Source: Sorangium cellulosum So0157-2 (lineage in GTDB: Bacteria > Myxococcota_A > Polyangia > Polyangiales > Polyangiaceae). From it: a DNA stretch of 64,000 bases. The stretch spans positions 9,686,001-9,750,000 of the forward strand of contig NC_021658.1 of assembly GCF_000418325.1 (NCBI RefSeq), given 5' to 3'. Both the position numbers and the translations under genes were made by a program. The notes under the pieces were generated by a model. It was not told where the DNA came from and ran no database searches. It was given only the letters and a program-made list of their open reading frames with translations. Positions 16,389-25,201 of this stretch are shown here, piece after piece (position 1 is the stretch's first letter; each line of letters opens with the position of its first letter).

Positions 16389-18731
16389 CTAAAGCCAGGA
16401 CGACCCGCTCACGAACGTCGAATCCGCGAGCCGGTACGGCACCCCCATGATCTCCCTCGGCCGCGACCCGGGCGCGAGCTCGCGCGGGAGCTCGTATGTC
16501 TGGTCCATCAGCCGGATCTCGATCGGCCCCGCGTCCTCGACCTCCAGCGACCACTCGATGCCTTCCGGCGGCAAGCCCATGTAGGTGAAACCCCAGCGCT
16601 CGTTCCGCCCCGCCGCGCGGGCCGACTCCTCCACGCGCCGCCCGTCCACCACCGCGCGGATCACCGCCGTGGGGGACGCCACCTCGGCGAGCAGCCAGGG
16701 GGCTCCCCGGGCCGACGCGAGGCGCAGCCGGATCGACCGCACGCCGCCGCCCGTCGCGTCGCCGAGCACCGTGAGCGAGGGCGGCGGCAGGGCGAGGGCC
16801 GGCGCCTCGCTCTGGTGGGCCACGCGCACGTACGGCACCGCGAACGAGGGCGCCTGCGCGCGCCCGGCCGGGAAGTACCCGGCGGTCCACGGGTCGAGGT
16901 CCCGGTCGGCCGAGAGCCAGTGGGCCTTCCCGCCGGCGGCGTCGAGCGCGTACGCGAGGCTCGCCGGCCGGGGCTCGGCCTCGGTGAAGCCGAGGGTCGC
17001 GCAGGCCGCGGCGAGCGCCGCGACGCCCGGCAGGGCGAAGGCGAGCGCGAGCCGCCGCGAGGCGCCGCCGCCGAGCAGCTCGGCGTGCGGCAGGAAGAGC
17101 CCGAACACGAGCGCGACGGCCAGGGCCGGCGCCGCCGCCATCGGCAGCCCCAGCGCGACGAAGAGCAGGTACGGGCCGGGCACCGCCAGCGCGACCGCCG
17201 GCGCCGCGGTCGCGACGAGGAGCGCCGCGTCGCCGAGCGTGGGCGGGGCGTCGCCGCGCCGGATCGTCACGGCCATGACGCCGACCAGCGCGGACGCGAG
17301 CGGCCAGGCGAAGTAGAAGCTCGCGCCGGGCACGAAGAGGCTCGCCCCGCCGAGGAGCGAGAGCCACACGAGCAGCGCGCCGAGGGCGAGATCGCAGGCC
17401 CCGAGCCGCCGCCGGAAGAGCCGGTAGCCCGCCGCCGAGACCGCGAGCGCGGCGAGGGCGAGCGCGATCCGGAACGCGGGCGCGTTGTACGGCTCGAACG
17501 GCATCGCCCGCAGCGCCGGGTGGACGCGCCGGAGGAGCCACCCGAGCCCGCCCACCGCCCCGGCGGCGCCGAGGAGCAGCGCCAGAAAGGCGAGCGAGCC
17601 CGCGAAGATGCCGCCGAGCGAAGCGCGCCGCCGGCGCCGCGCGAGCGCCGCGGCGCCCGCGAACAGGCCGATGACCAGCGCGGCGATCGGGATCGCCCAG
17701 CCGATCGGGTGGGAGACGACGTGGGCGCCCCAGGTGTTGAAGTACACCGCGTCCTCGCGGTCGGGGCGACGCAGGTCGAGCCCGCCGAAGCGGCGCGCGA
17801 GCGAGAGCGCGTAGTCTCCGGCGTGCTGCACGCTCCGGAGATCGAGGTTGTCCACGGTGTCGGACGGCGTGTGGTAGTGCGCGGCGTCGTCGCTGAAGGC
17901 GAAGTTCAGCCCGGGGATGCCGGCCCGCTTGAAGACGCTGAAATCGGTGCTGTGGCCGAGGCGCCGCGCGACCGCGGGGAAGAGCGACGACGCGATCGGC
18001 ATCGGCGCGGCGCGGGCGAGCTCGCGCACCGGGAACGCGTCCCCGGGCCCGGTCTCGAACATCGCGACCACGCCGCCGGCCCCGCGGGCGTCGAAGTTGA
18101 GCGCGATCCCGATCTCGCCGCGCAGCGGGTGCTCGTCCATGAACGCCTTGCCGCCGAGGACGCCCCCCTCCTCCGCGTCCGTGAACAGGAGCAGCACGTC
18201 GTTGCGCAGCGGGGGGCCGCTCTTCAGCGCGCGCAGCGTCTCGAGCAGCGCCGCCACGCCGCTGCCGTCGTCGGCGGCCCCCGGGCTGCCGGGCACCGAG
18301 TCGTAGTGCGCGACGAGCGCGACCGCCCGGGTGCTGTCCGCGCCCGGCAGCCGCGCCACGACGTTCTCGACGCGCGCGGCGTCGTACGGCAGGCCCCACT
18401 GCCGGCTGAGCACCGAGGTGCGCTGGACCTCCGCCGGCACGCCGAGTTCCGCGAGCTGCGCGAGCAGGTAGTCGCGCGCCCGCCGGTGCCCCGCCGAGCC
18501 CGTGGGGCGCGGCTCCGCGGCGATCGCGAGGAGGTGCGCCCTGGCCCGCTCGGCCGAGAACACGTCGGGCGGGGCGCTTCGCGGGACGACGCTCGGAGGG
18601 CTCAGCTGCGCGATGCGGAGCGCGACCAGCGCGAGGAGCGCGAGGGCCACGGCGAGACGGGGCGACCACGCCATGCCGCGCTCGTACCACCGATCCGCGG
18701 CGGCGCGGAGCGCGCGGCCAGCCGCGCCCAC
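16389..18731 (-). CDS. M28 family membrane metallopeptidase (ER-aminopeptidase-1-like)
   Basis: The 780-residue protein has an N-terminal signal anchor, then an M28 zinc-peptidase domain (about residues 60-330): ALVAHYDSVPGSPGAADDGSG with His/Asp zinc ligands, FTDAEEGGVLGG with the catalytic Glu pair, LNFDARGAGG, and HYHTPSDTVDNLD supplying the last His. Eight or so hydrophobic helices fill residues 350-620, and a soluble beta-rich C-terminal domain follows. The order matches eukaryotic ERMP1/Fxna and its bacterial relatives. It should trim peptides on the periplasmic side of the inner membrane. The start may be ATG 18731 or ATG 18674 (MAWSPRLAVAL); the second gives a cleaner anchor. Confidence 0.9.
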   Translation of the reverse strand: MGAAGRALRAAADRWYERGMAWSPRLAVALALLALVALRIAQLSPPSVVPRSAPPDVFSAERARAHLLAIAAEPRPTGSAGHRRARDYLLAQLAELGVPAEVQRTSVLSRQWGLPYDAARVENVVARLPGADSTRAVALVAHYDSVPGSPGAADDGSGVAALLETLRALKSGPPLRNDVLLLFTDAEEGGVLGGKAFMDEHPLRGEIGIALNFDARGAGGVVAMFETGPGDAFPVRELARAAPMPIASSLFPAVARRLGHSTDFSVFKRAGIPGLNFAFSDDAAHYHTPSDTVDNLDLRSVQHAGDYALSLARRFGGLDLRRPDREDAVYFNTWGAHVVSHPIGWAIPIAALVIGLFAGAAALARRRRRASLGGIFAGSLAFLALLLGAAGAVGGLGWLLRRVHPALRAMPFEPYNAPAFRIALALAALAVSAAGYRLFRRRLGACDLALGALLVWLSLLGGASLFVPGASFYFAWPLASALVGVMAVTIRRGDAPPTLGDAALLVATAAPAVALAVPGPYLLFVALGLPMAAAPALAVALVFGLFLPHAELLGGGASRRLALAFALPGVAALAAACATLGFTEAEPRPASLAYALDAAGGKAHWLSADRDLDPWTAGYFPAGRAQAPSFAVPYVRVAHQSEAPALALPPPSLTVLGDATGGGVRSIRLRLASARGAPWLLAEVASPTAVIRAVVDGRRVEESARAAGRNERWGFTYMGLPPEGIEWSLEVEDAGPIEIRLMDQTYELPRELAPGSRPREIMGVPYRLADSTFVSGSSWL

Positions 18732-18762
18732 GCCCCCACGGCGCGAGGGCGCGCCTCGCCGG

Positions 18763-19467
18763 TCACCGATGGCCGCGATCGTTCCTCGCCTCGGCCTGCC
18801 GGAACCGGAAGAAGTCGTCCAGCGTCCGGCCCTCCGCCTCCTCGAAGCGCTCGTCGAGCGCCTCGAGGCCGTGCATGCGATCGAGGCGGAAGCTGCGGAA
18901 CTCGGCGCGCAGCTCGCACCAGGCGGCGAGCGACCAGCAGGTGCCCATGAAGAAGAGCCCCAGCGGGAGCGCCGTCCTCGTCGAGCGGGCGCCGTCTTCG
19001 CGCGCGTAGCCGAAGCGGATCTTGCGGCGCTCGCCGACCGCGGCGCGCAGCTCGGCGAGGTGCGCCGTGGCGCCCTCGGGGATGTGGAAGCTCGGCGCGA
19101 ACAGCGCGCTCGCCGCGACCCTGGGCCGGAGGCGCTCGGGCAGCGCCGCCTCGATCTTCTCGAGGGCCCGCCTCGCGGCGCGCACGAGCGCCGGATCGGA
19201 CCAGCTCTCCACCATCCGCGCGCCGAGCACGAGCGCCTCGATCTCGTCTTCCTGGAACATGAGCGGCGGCAGATCGAAGCCGCGGGGCAGGGCGTAGCCG
19301 ACGCCGGCCTCGCCCGCGATCGGCACGCCCGACGCGATGAGATCGCGGATGTCGCGGTAGATGGTCCGCTCCGAGACCTCGAGCTCCTCGGAGAGGCGCG
19401 CGGCCGTCGTGACGCGGCGGCGGCGCAGCTGCTGGACGATCTGGAACAGTCGGTCGGCTCTCCGCAT
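18763..19467 (-). CDS. DeoR-type HTH / WYL-domain transcription regulator
   Basis: The 234-residue protein starts MRRADRLFQIVQQLRR, with a winged helix-turn-helix (LSEELEVSERTIYRDIRDL) typical of the YafY/WYL family. The central GVPIAGEAGVGYALPRGFDLPPLMF links to a WYL-like ligand domain (KIRFGYAREDG, LGLFFMGTCWSLAAWCELR, FRSFRLDRM). Members sense small ligands or nucleic acids and usually regulate an adjacent gene. ATG 19467 is the conventional family start. The large membrane protein lies upstream on the same strand, 38 bases away. Confidence 0.92.
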   Translation of the reverse strand: MRRADRLFQIVQQLRRRRVTTAARLSEELEVSERTIYRDIRDLIASGVPIAGEAGVGYALPRGFDLPPLMFQEDEIEALVLGARMVESWSDPALVRAARRALEKIEAALPERLRPRVAASALFAPSFHIPEGATAHLAELRAAVGERRKIRFGYAREDGARSTRTALPLGLFFMGTCWSLAAWCELRAEFRSFRLDRMHGLEALDERFEEAEGRTLDDFFRFRQAEARNDRGHR

Positions 19468-19505
19468 GATCGTCGTTGCCGCCCCGCCCGCGCCCGGGCT
19501 CCGCC

Positions 19506-21791
19506 TCAGCCGAGCGGCGCCGCGGGCCTCGGGCCGCCCTGCGGCCTGCCGCCCCCGGGCCGGTCGATGTCCTCGTCCTCGGGCCGGCGCGCCAGGCGCG
19601 CGGCCGCGCGCTGGTAGAGCTCCGTGAGCGGCGCGCGGTGCGCGGCGAGGAGGACCGTCGCCCCGGCCAGCCACAGCAGCGCGAGCGGCACGAGCGCCGA
19701 GGTCGTCGTGTAGACGAGCACGGGGCGGAAGGCGCGATCGCGCGTGACGAGCTCGCGGCTCGCCTTGACGACCCGCTCGTAGTCCGGGAGCGACAGCGCC
19801 ACCGGCGTGACCCCCTCCAGCACGGCGCCGCCGGGCGCGAGCGACCCGCCGCCCTTGGACGGCTCCTCGCCCTTGACGGCGCGCGGGGCCGCGGCCGGCG
19901 CCATGGCCGATTCGTACGAGTTCCACCGCTCCGACCGGTAGCGCCCCGCCGAGACCGCGAAGAGCCCGACCAGGAGCGCGAGGCCGCCCGCGCCGAGCAG
20001 CACCACCATCGCGACCGCGCGGCTCGTGCCCCGGAAGAGCCGACCCACGAGCCACGCCGCCCCGGCCGTCGCGATCCCGACCAGGATCGCCACGAACGTG
20101 GCGGGCGCCACGAACCACAGGCCCGCCATGATCAGCCCGCCCAGCGCGCGCAGCGCGCGCAGGCGCGCGCGGCCCGGGGCCCCGCCGGGGCGGACGGCGA
20201 TCCACGCCGCCACGAAGCCGATCGCCACGGCGACGGCGTCGCCCGCGTCCGCGAACCACACCGGCCGGTCGCCGCCGAGCAGCGCGAGCGGCACCACGCG
20301 CTCGGGCAGCCCGACCGTGAGCGCCACCTCGCTCGCGGTGAGCGGGTAGCGCGGCATCGGCAGCTCCAGGGATCCGCCGAGCGGGCGCACCGCGGCCTGC
20401 CCCAGCGACTGCACCTGGATCCTGTGGCTCCCCGTCTGCAGGGGCACGAGGACCTCCTCCGCGGCCGCGCCCTGGTGCATGATCCGCTGCGCCTTGCCGT
20501 CCGTGGCGAGGAAGATCGGCCGCCCGCCGGGCGCGTACGGCAGGTAGTCGATCCCGTTGTTCTCGTAGGTCAGCTCGTCGTCGGCCACGAGGTCGCCGCG
20601 CTCGGTCAGGATCAGGGTGCGGCGGTGCTCGCGCACCACCGCGGCGAGCACCTCGACGCCCGCGAGCGGCTCGACCGCGACCTCGACGCGCTGCCCGCGC
20701 TGGACCAGCAGCAGGCGCGACGTCGCCTGGGTCCGCGGGATCGGCGACTCGGCGGCGTCGACCTGGCGAGCGTCGCCCTTCACGGTGAGCCGGTGCTCCG
20801 CGTCCGACTCGAACAGCCACCACTCGTAGGCCGAGCGCGGGTCGGGCGAGAAGACGCCGACCTTCGGGAGCGTGCCCGAGATCTTCACCTCGGCGGTGCG
20901 GCCCGAGGTGGGCAGCACGAGATCCTCGCCCTCGACCCGGAAGCCGCTCGCGCCGGAGACGTCGAGCACCTTCTCCCCGAACGCGAGCGGCAGGCGCACC
21001 ACGCCGAGATCGGTGCCCGATCGCAGGACGAGCCGGTACTCGAAGCCGATCTCCCGCCCGACCCGCACCGCGCGCGAGAGCTGGAACACCGTGGGGCCCG
21101 CGCTCTGCGCCGCCGCGCCCCCGTCGCGGCTGAAGTGGAGCGTCGCCCCCGAGAGGCCCGAGAGCCGCGTGCCCTCCGCGACCGAGCCGCCGGTGACGTC
21201 GGCCTCGAAGGTGTTGAGCGGGCCGGCCACGAGCAGCGTGAGATCGCCCTCGAGCGACAGCGTGCCCCGGAGCACGAAGCGGCGCGCGGCGGTCCAGAGG
21301 TAGTAATGCTCGTTCTCGAAGCTGATCGGCGCCGCCTCGCGGCGCGACGCGGGACGCCCGTCGTCGAGGATGGCCTCGATGCGGACGTGCTCCGGCGGCC
21401 CGAAGAGCGGCACCGCCACGGGGCCGTCCGCGAGCACGCCGCCCGAGAGCTCGAACTGGAGCGGCCCCTCGCCCACCGCGCCGGTGATGCGCAGCCGGTC
21501 GAGCGCGTAACAGCGGTCCTCGCATTGCCCCGGGCCGCGGCGCTGATCGACCCAGCGCGAGAGCATCTCCAGCTGACCTGCCCATGAGTCCGGCGGCGGC
21601 GCAGACGCGTGCGCCGGCGCCGCGGCGGCCTTCGCCGCGGGCGCCGCGGGCGCCGCGCCCGCAGCAGGCGCCGCCGTCGGCTCGGCGGGCGCCTGCGCCA
21701 GCGAGAGCGGGGGGACGGCGAGCAGCAACAGCACCACGAGGAACCAGAAGAGCCTTGGAGGCGCGGCCTTGTTCCAGCGCGCGAGCGACAT
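19506..21791 (-). CDS. Large secreted/membrane protein, family not recognised
   Basis: The 761-residue protein has an N-terminal signal segment (FWFLVVLLLLAVPPLSLA), an Ala/Pro-rich linker, and about 400 residues of beta-rich extracytoplasmic sequence (for example FENEHYYLWTAARRFVLRG, IDYLPYAPGGRPIFLATDG). Four or five transmembrane helices lie between about residues 520 and 630, with another near 715. A C-terminal charged tail ends in Arg/Pro/Gly. ATG 21791 is preceded by GGGAG. No enzyme motif is visible. The architecture, a large periplasmic beta region plus membrane domain, would suit a cell-envelope sensor or assembly factor. The WYL regulator follows in the same direction. Confidence 0.7.
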   Translation of the reverse strand: MSLARWNKAAPPRLFWFLVVLLLLAVPPLSLAQAPAEPTAAPAAGAAPAAPAAKAAAAPAHASAPPPDSWAGQLEMLSRWVDQRRGPGQCEDRCYALDRLRITGAVGEGPLQFELSGGVLADGPVAVPLFGPPEHVRIEAILDDGRPASRREAAPISFENEHYYLWTAARRFVLRGTLSLEGDLTLLVAGPLNTFEADVTGGSVAEGTRLSGLSGATLHFSRDGGAAAQSAGPTVFQLSRAVRVGREIGFEYRLVLRSGTDLGVVRLPLAFGEKVLDVSGASGFRVEGEDLVLPTSGRTAEVKISGTLPKVGVFSPDPRSAYEWWLFESDAEHRLTVKGDARQVDAAESPIPRTQATSRLLLVQRGQRVEVAVEPLAGVEVLAAVVREHRRTLILTERGDLVADDELTYENNGIDYLPYAPGGRPIFLATDGKAQRIMHQGAAAEEVLVPLQTGSHRIQVQSLGQAAVRPLGGSLELPMPRYPLTASEVALTVGLPERVVPLALLGGDRPVWFADAGDAVAVAIGFVAAWIAVRPGGAPGRARLRALRALGGLIMAGLWFVAPATFVAILVGIATAGAAWLVGRLFRGTSRAVAMVVLLGAGGLALLVGLFAVSAGRYRSERWNSYESAMAPAAAPRAVKGEEPSKGGGSLAPGGAVLEGVTPVALSLPDYERVVKASRELVTRDRAFRPVLVYTTTSALVPLALLWLAGATVLLAAHRAPLTELYQRAAARLARRPEDEDIDRPGGGRPQGGPRPAAPLG

Positions 21792-22136
21792 AGGGAGACT
21801 CCCTTCGTTGACCTGCCGAGCGAACGCGATGGCCGCCGCAGCGTCCTCATCAAACAGCCTAGCGAAAAACGACTGCAACAAAATCGACATGAGGCCTTGA
21901 CAGTTAACGCGTCGCGTCGCAGTGTCGTTGCGTCGCGTTTGTGCCTCCGACGAGGCCACAGCGTGGATCTGTCGGCTGGCATGGCCGCGCGGCGGGGCCC
22001 CTCGTTCCAGTGCACATCGCATCTTGCGTTCTCGCGAGAGCGGGCGATGCGCGAGGACGATCGGCCTGTGCTCGATGGATCGTTTCCGTACGCCCGCGTC
22101 CTTCGCGGGGGGACCAACCGAGGTGGGAGGCAGATC
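21792..22136. promoter_or_regulatory. Divergent promoter region
   Basis: This 345-base spacer lies between the large membrane gene (minus) and the 95-aa gene (plus). It is the least GC-rich stretch nearby (AGCGAAAAACGACTGCAACA). A TTGACA stands at 21897-21902 on the plus strand, but no good -10 is seen 16-18 bases on. On the minus strand TTGCAG followed 18 bases later by TTTGAT is a weak candidate. Confidence 0.4.
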
Positions 22137-22424
22137 ATGAGTGAGACCCAGAGCATCACGGAGCCGAAGGTCGAGAACAGCGTGAACGGGAGCGCCGCGC
22201 CCGCGCATCAGGCCGACGCGAGCGCCGCAGCGCCGGCGACCAAGGCGCCTTTCATCGAGACGCTGCGCGAGCGGGGCACGTCCTGGGCAGGGGTGGCGAT
22301 CGGGTATGGGCGGATCGCGCTCGAGCAGGCCGCGCGCGTCCTGGATCGGACGGCGGGGAGGCTCGGCGAGCTCCAAGAGAAGCTCAAGAAGGGTGACGTG
22401 GCCGCGGCCGAGGGCGCCCGCTGA
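22137..22424 (+). CDS. Small helical protein, phasin-like features
   Basis: The 95-residue product begins at ATG 22137 after GGGAGGCAG, a good ribosome site. Its first 40 residues are disordered (Ser/Glu/Ala-rich), followed by an amphipathic helix pair: FIETLRERGTSWAGVAIGYG and ALEQAARVLDRTAGRLGELQEKLKKG. The length and heptad-like pattern recall phasins or short apolipoprotein-like helices, but there is no decisive motif. It stands alone and is divergent from the membrane gene. Confidence 0.65.
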   Translation: MSETQSITEPKVENSVNGSAAPAHQADASAAAPATKAPFIETLRERGTSWAGVAIGYGRIALEQAARVLDRTAGRLGELQEKLKKGDVAAAEGAR

Positions 22425-22461
22425 ACCGCCGCCGCGCCAGCGCGCCGCCGAGGAGCGTTCA

Positions 22462-23670
22462 TCAGGGCGCTTCCGGCGGCGCGGGGACCGGCGCCCCGCC
22501 GATGCCGACCGCGACGGCGTAGATCGAGCCGGCCGCGCCGCCGACATAAAGGGTCCTCGCGTTGAAGCCGGGGCCCGATCCGAACTGCGCATTGGCGACC
22601 CCGGTCGGAAAGCTCGCCAGGAGCTCCGGCTCTCCCACGGCCGCCCCGCCCGCGTCGAGCCGCACGCGGTAGAGCTCTCTGTCCTTGTTATCGATCGTGT
22701 AGAGGTGACCGCACGTGTCGAGGGCGAGCCCGTCGAGCGTGGCCGACGCGATCGTCGCCACGAGCGAGGGCCGCGCGCCGGGGTCGGCGAGGTCGATCCT
22801 GCGGATCTCGCCGGCGGCGGCGTTGGTGTAGAACACGGCCTTTCGCGCCGGATCGAAGGCGATTCCGTTCGGCTGGCTCACCTCGGGGGCGCCGCTCGCG
22901 ATCTCGTCGACCGTGGCGTCCGGGTTGAGGCGGAGCACGCGGCCGCCGGCGAGGTCGGTCGCCCAGACGTTGCCGTCGGCGTCCGGCGCGAGGCCGTTCG
23001 GCTCCTGGAGGCCCTTCACGTAATCGATGACGATGCCGTTCGCCGAGATCTGGACGACGTCGCCCTGGCCAGGCCGCGCGGCCACGAGGGTCCCGTCGGG
23101 CCGGTACCGCAGCCCGAGCACGTTGCCCGGCAGGGACGCGAAGTTCGAGGTGTGGCCCGAGGCCTCGTAGCGAACGAGGTTCGGCCCCTGCTTGGCGACG
23201 AGGTAGCCCTGGCCATCGAACGCGAAGTCCTCGCTGCCGCTGAACACGTCCGTGACCCGCGTCGGCTCGAACGGCCCCGGCGCGACCGCCGCGCACTCCC
23301 CCGTCGGCCCCGCGCCGACGCCCGCGCCCCCACCGCCGGCGCCTTCGCCGCCGCCCCCGCCTTCGCCGCCCCCGCCGCCCCCGCTGCCCGAGCTCGCGCT
23401 GCTCGACGTCGTGCCCGCCCCGCTGCCCGACGTCGCGCTGGTCTCCCCGCCGACCGCGCCGACGCCCGCGCCCCCACCGCCGGCGCCTTCGCCGCCGCCC
23501 CCGCCTTCGCCGCCCCCGCCGCCCCCGCTGCCCGAGCTCGCGCTGCTCGACGTCGTGCCCGCCCCGCTGCCCGACGTCGCGCTGGTCTCCCCGCCGATGT
23601 CGCCGCCGCACGCCGGGGGCGCACCGGAAAGGAGCAGCGCCCATCCGAGCAGCCGGTAACCTCGCTTCAT
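22462..23670 (-). CDS. Lipoprotein with SMP-30/NHL-type beta-propeller
   Basis: The 402-residue lipoprotein has a signal peptide ending APPAC. A Gly/Ser/Thr linker of about 100 residues consists of two copies of a 48-residue unit. The propeller follows, with blades such as DFAFDGQGYLVAKQG, PNGLAPDADGNVWATDLAGG and QPNGIAFDPARKAVFYTN. The repeated PNGxAxDxxGNVW pattern marks SMP-30/gluconolactonase or NHL-type propellers, which bind ligands or hydrolyse lactones. The location should be outer membrane or surface. ATG 23670 follows AGGAGGAGAG on the minus strand. Confidence 0.85.
   Translation of the reverse strand: MKRGYRLLGWALLLSGAPPACGGDIGGETSATSGSGAGTTSSSASSGSGGGGGGEGGGGGEGAGGGGAGVGAVGGETSATSGSGAGTTSSSASSGSGGGGGGEGGGGGEGAGGGGAGVGAGPTGECAAVAPGPFEPTRVTDVFSGSEDFAFDGQGYLVAKQGPNLVRYEASGHTSNFASLPGNVLGLRYRPDGTLVAARPGQGDVVQISANGIVIDYVKGLQEPNGLAPDADGNVWATDLAGGRVLRLNPDATVDEIASGAPEVSQPNGIAFDPARKAVFYTNAAAGEIRRIDLADPGARPSLVATIASATLDGLALDTCGHLYTIDNKDRELYRVRLDAGGAAVGEPELLASFPTGVANAQFGSGPGFNARTLYVGGAAGSIYAVAVGIGGAPVPAPPEAP
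23312..23597. repeat. 144-bp tandem duplication in the propeller lipoprotein
   Basis: Bases 23312-23455 are repeated from 23456, and the copies are identical at least to 23597. The period is a multiple of three, so the reading frame is kept and the linker is doubled by 48 residues. Perfect identity implies a very recent event. Confidence 0.95.
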
Positions 23671-23841
23671 CTACCTCTCCTCCTCGCGCCGCACACTACA
23701 CGTCGCCTCCCGCATTGCCTACGGTCGACGGCGCTCGCGCCGCGCGGCGCCCGCCAGCAGCCCCCCGAATCGCCGCCGGTCGAGGAGGCACCTCCACCCC
23801 CGCGCTGCCCCAAAGAAAGACAGAGCGGGTGGCCCCCCGCT

Positions 23842-25047
23842 CTAGCGGGAGCGGGAGACGATGATGACGCCGGCGCCGACGATCGCGGCCGCCGCCCACG
23901 TCGTCGCGGAGGCGCGCTCGCCGCCGAGCAGGATGCCGAGCGCGATGGCGACGATCGGGTTCACGTAGGCGTAGCTCGTCGCGATCGCCGGGCGCGTGCT
24001 CCGGAGCAGGAACGTGTACGCGCTGAGGGCCACGATCGACCCGAACACCGTCAGGTAGCCGAGGGCGAGGAGCGACCGCGCCGACGGCGGCGCCGCGAGG
24101 CGCTCGCCCGCGAGCGCGCTGATCCCGAGCATCACCGCGCCGCCCGCCAGCATCTCCGCCGCGACCGCCATCGACCCGGCCGGCAGCGGCAGCGTGCGGC
24201 TGTACAGCGAGCCGAGCGCCCACGCCACGGGGGCCAGCACGACGAGCAGCGCCCCGGCGTGCGCGGCGTGGAGGTCGCCGCCGAGGTGGAGCAGCGCCGC
24301 GCCCGCGAACCCGACGAGGAGCCCGAGCCACTCGCCCCGGGAGACCTCCGGGGCCCCGGCGGGCGCGCCCTCGCCGCGCCCGACCCGCACCGTGGTGAAC
24401 AGCGCCAGCCAGAGCGGCATCGTGGACACCACGACCGCGGCGACGCCGGAGCTCACCCACTGCTGCGAGACGACGACCAGCCCGTTGCCGAAGACGAGCA
24501 GCAGCACCCCGACCCGCGCCGCCGCGCCCCACTGCCGCAGGGTCGGGCGCGGGACCCCGCGCAGCCGGAGCACGCCGTAGAGCAGCGCGCCCGCCGTCAC
24601 GAAGCGCACCCCGGCCAGCAGGAACGGCGGCAGCGTCTCGAGCGCGATCGAGACCGCCAGGTACGTCGAGCCCCAGATCAGGTACAGCGCGGCGAGCGAG
24701 AGGAGCACGAGCCAGCTCCCCCGCGCCTCTCCGAGCGCCGCCCGCGCGCGCGCGAGCGCCGCGCGCGCCGTCCGCTTCGCCTCGCCCGCGGCCACCGCGA
24801 TCTGCGCCGGCTCGAGCGCCTCCACCACGAGGAGCCCGCGCCCCTCGCCGCCATAGCTGGCCCCCGCCTCCAGCACGACGTCGTTCGGCTCACCCTCCCG
24901 GGTGATCCAGACCGAGCCGGCCGTGCAGCTCAGGAGCAGCGGACCGCCCCGCAAGCGGTGCGTCCACAGCCCCCCCTTCCCGAGCTCGATCCGCGCCGAC
25001 TCTCGGAGGCGCGACCGCGCCTCCGGAACAAGTGAGGTCAATTTCAT
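23842..25047 (-). CDS. DUF2917-EamA fusion, drug/metabolite exporter
   Basis: The 401-residue protein fuses two units. Residues about 15-85 resemble DUF2917 (LRGGPLLLSCTAGSVWITRE, VVLEAGASY), a small cupin-like cytosolic domain. Residues 110-400 are a ten-helix EamA (YedA-type) transporter with two repeats (ALYLIWGSTYLAVSIALE at the start of the first; VVLAPVAWALGSLYSRTLP opening the second). EamA proteins export amino acids or other metabolites. ATG 25047 begins MKLTSLVPEA. It is divergent from the MocR regulator, with a 154-base operator-rich spacer, so it is the expected target of that regulator. Confidence 0.87.
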   Translation of the reverse strand: MKLTSLVPEARSRLRESARIELGKGGLWTHRLRGGPLLLSCTAGSVWITREGEPNDVVLEAGASYGGEGRGLLVVEALEPAQIAVAAGEAKRTARAALARARAALGEARGSWLVLLSLAALYLIWGSTYLAVSIALETLPPFLLAGVRFVTAGALLYGVLRLRGVPRPTLRQWGAAARVGVLLLVFGNGLVVVSQQWVSSGVAAVVVSTMPLWLALFTTVRVGRGEGAPAGAPEVSRGEWLGLLVGFAGAALLHLGGDLHAAHAGALLVVLAPVAWALGSLYSRTLPLPAGSMAVAAEMLAGGAVMLGISALAGERLAAPPSARSLLALGYLTVFGSIVALSAYTFLLRSTRPAIATSYAYVNPIVAIALGILLGGERASATTWAAAAIVGAGVIIVSRSR

Positions 25048-25107
25048 GCCGCAGAGCTTGGGCTCAAGCGAGCGACCGGCACAGAGGCAGTCCGCGCAGC
25101 ATTGAGG

Positions 25108-25194
25108 CCGGTACAGTTCGCCGAACGGGCAACTGTGCTGGTCCTCACGCCCGCCGGCTGTACCGGTACCGCAGCGCCCGCCCGGTTGTACAAT
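25108..25194. promoter_or_regulatory. Operator cluster and promoter between EamA and MocR genes
   Basis: An imperfect 11-base inverted repeat (25108-25118 and 25131-25141, core ACAGTT...AACTGT, 12 bases between cores) is followed by the palindromes GTACCGGTAC (25160-25169) and TTGTACAA (25186-25193). TACAAT at 25189-25194 is a near-consensus -10 for the MocR gene. It places transcription start at about 25201-25202, the GTG itself. MocR proteins bind repeated sites like these to control themselves and a divergent target. Confidence 0.6.
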
Positions 25195-25201
25195 CGTCTC
25201 C

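Noticed and set aside
15388..18690. 1100-codon minus-strand frame spanning two genes
   Set aside because: It is a shifted frame of the M28 peptidase and antisense to the fibro-slime gene, with no recognisable motif.
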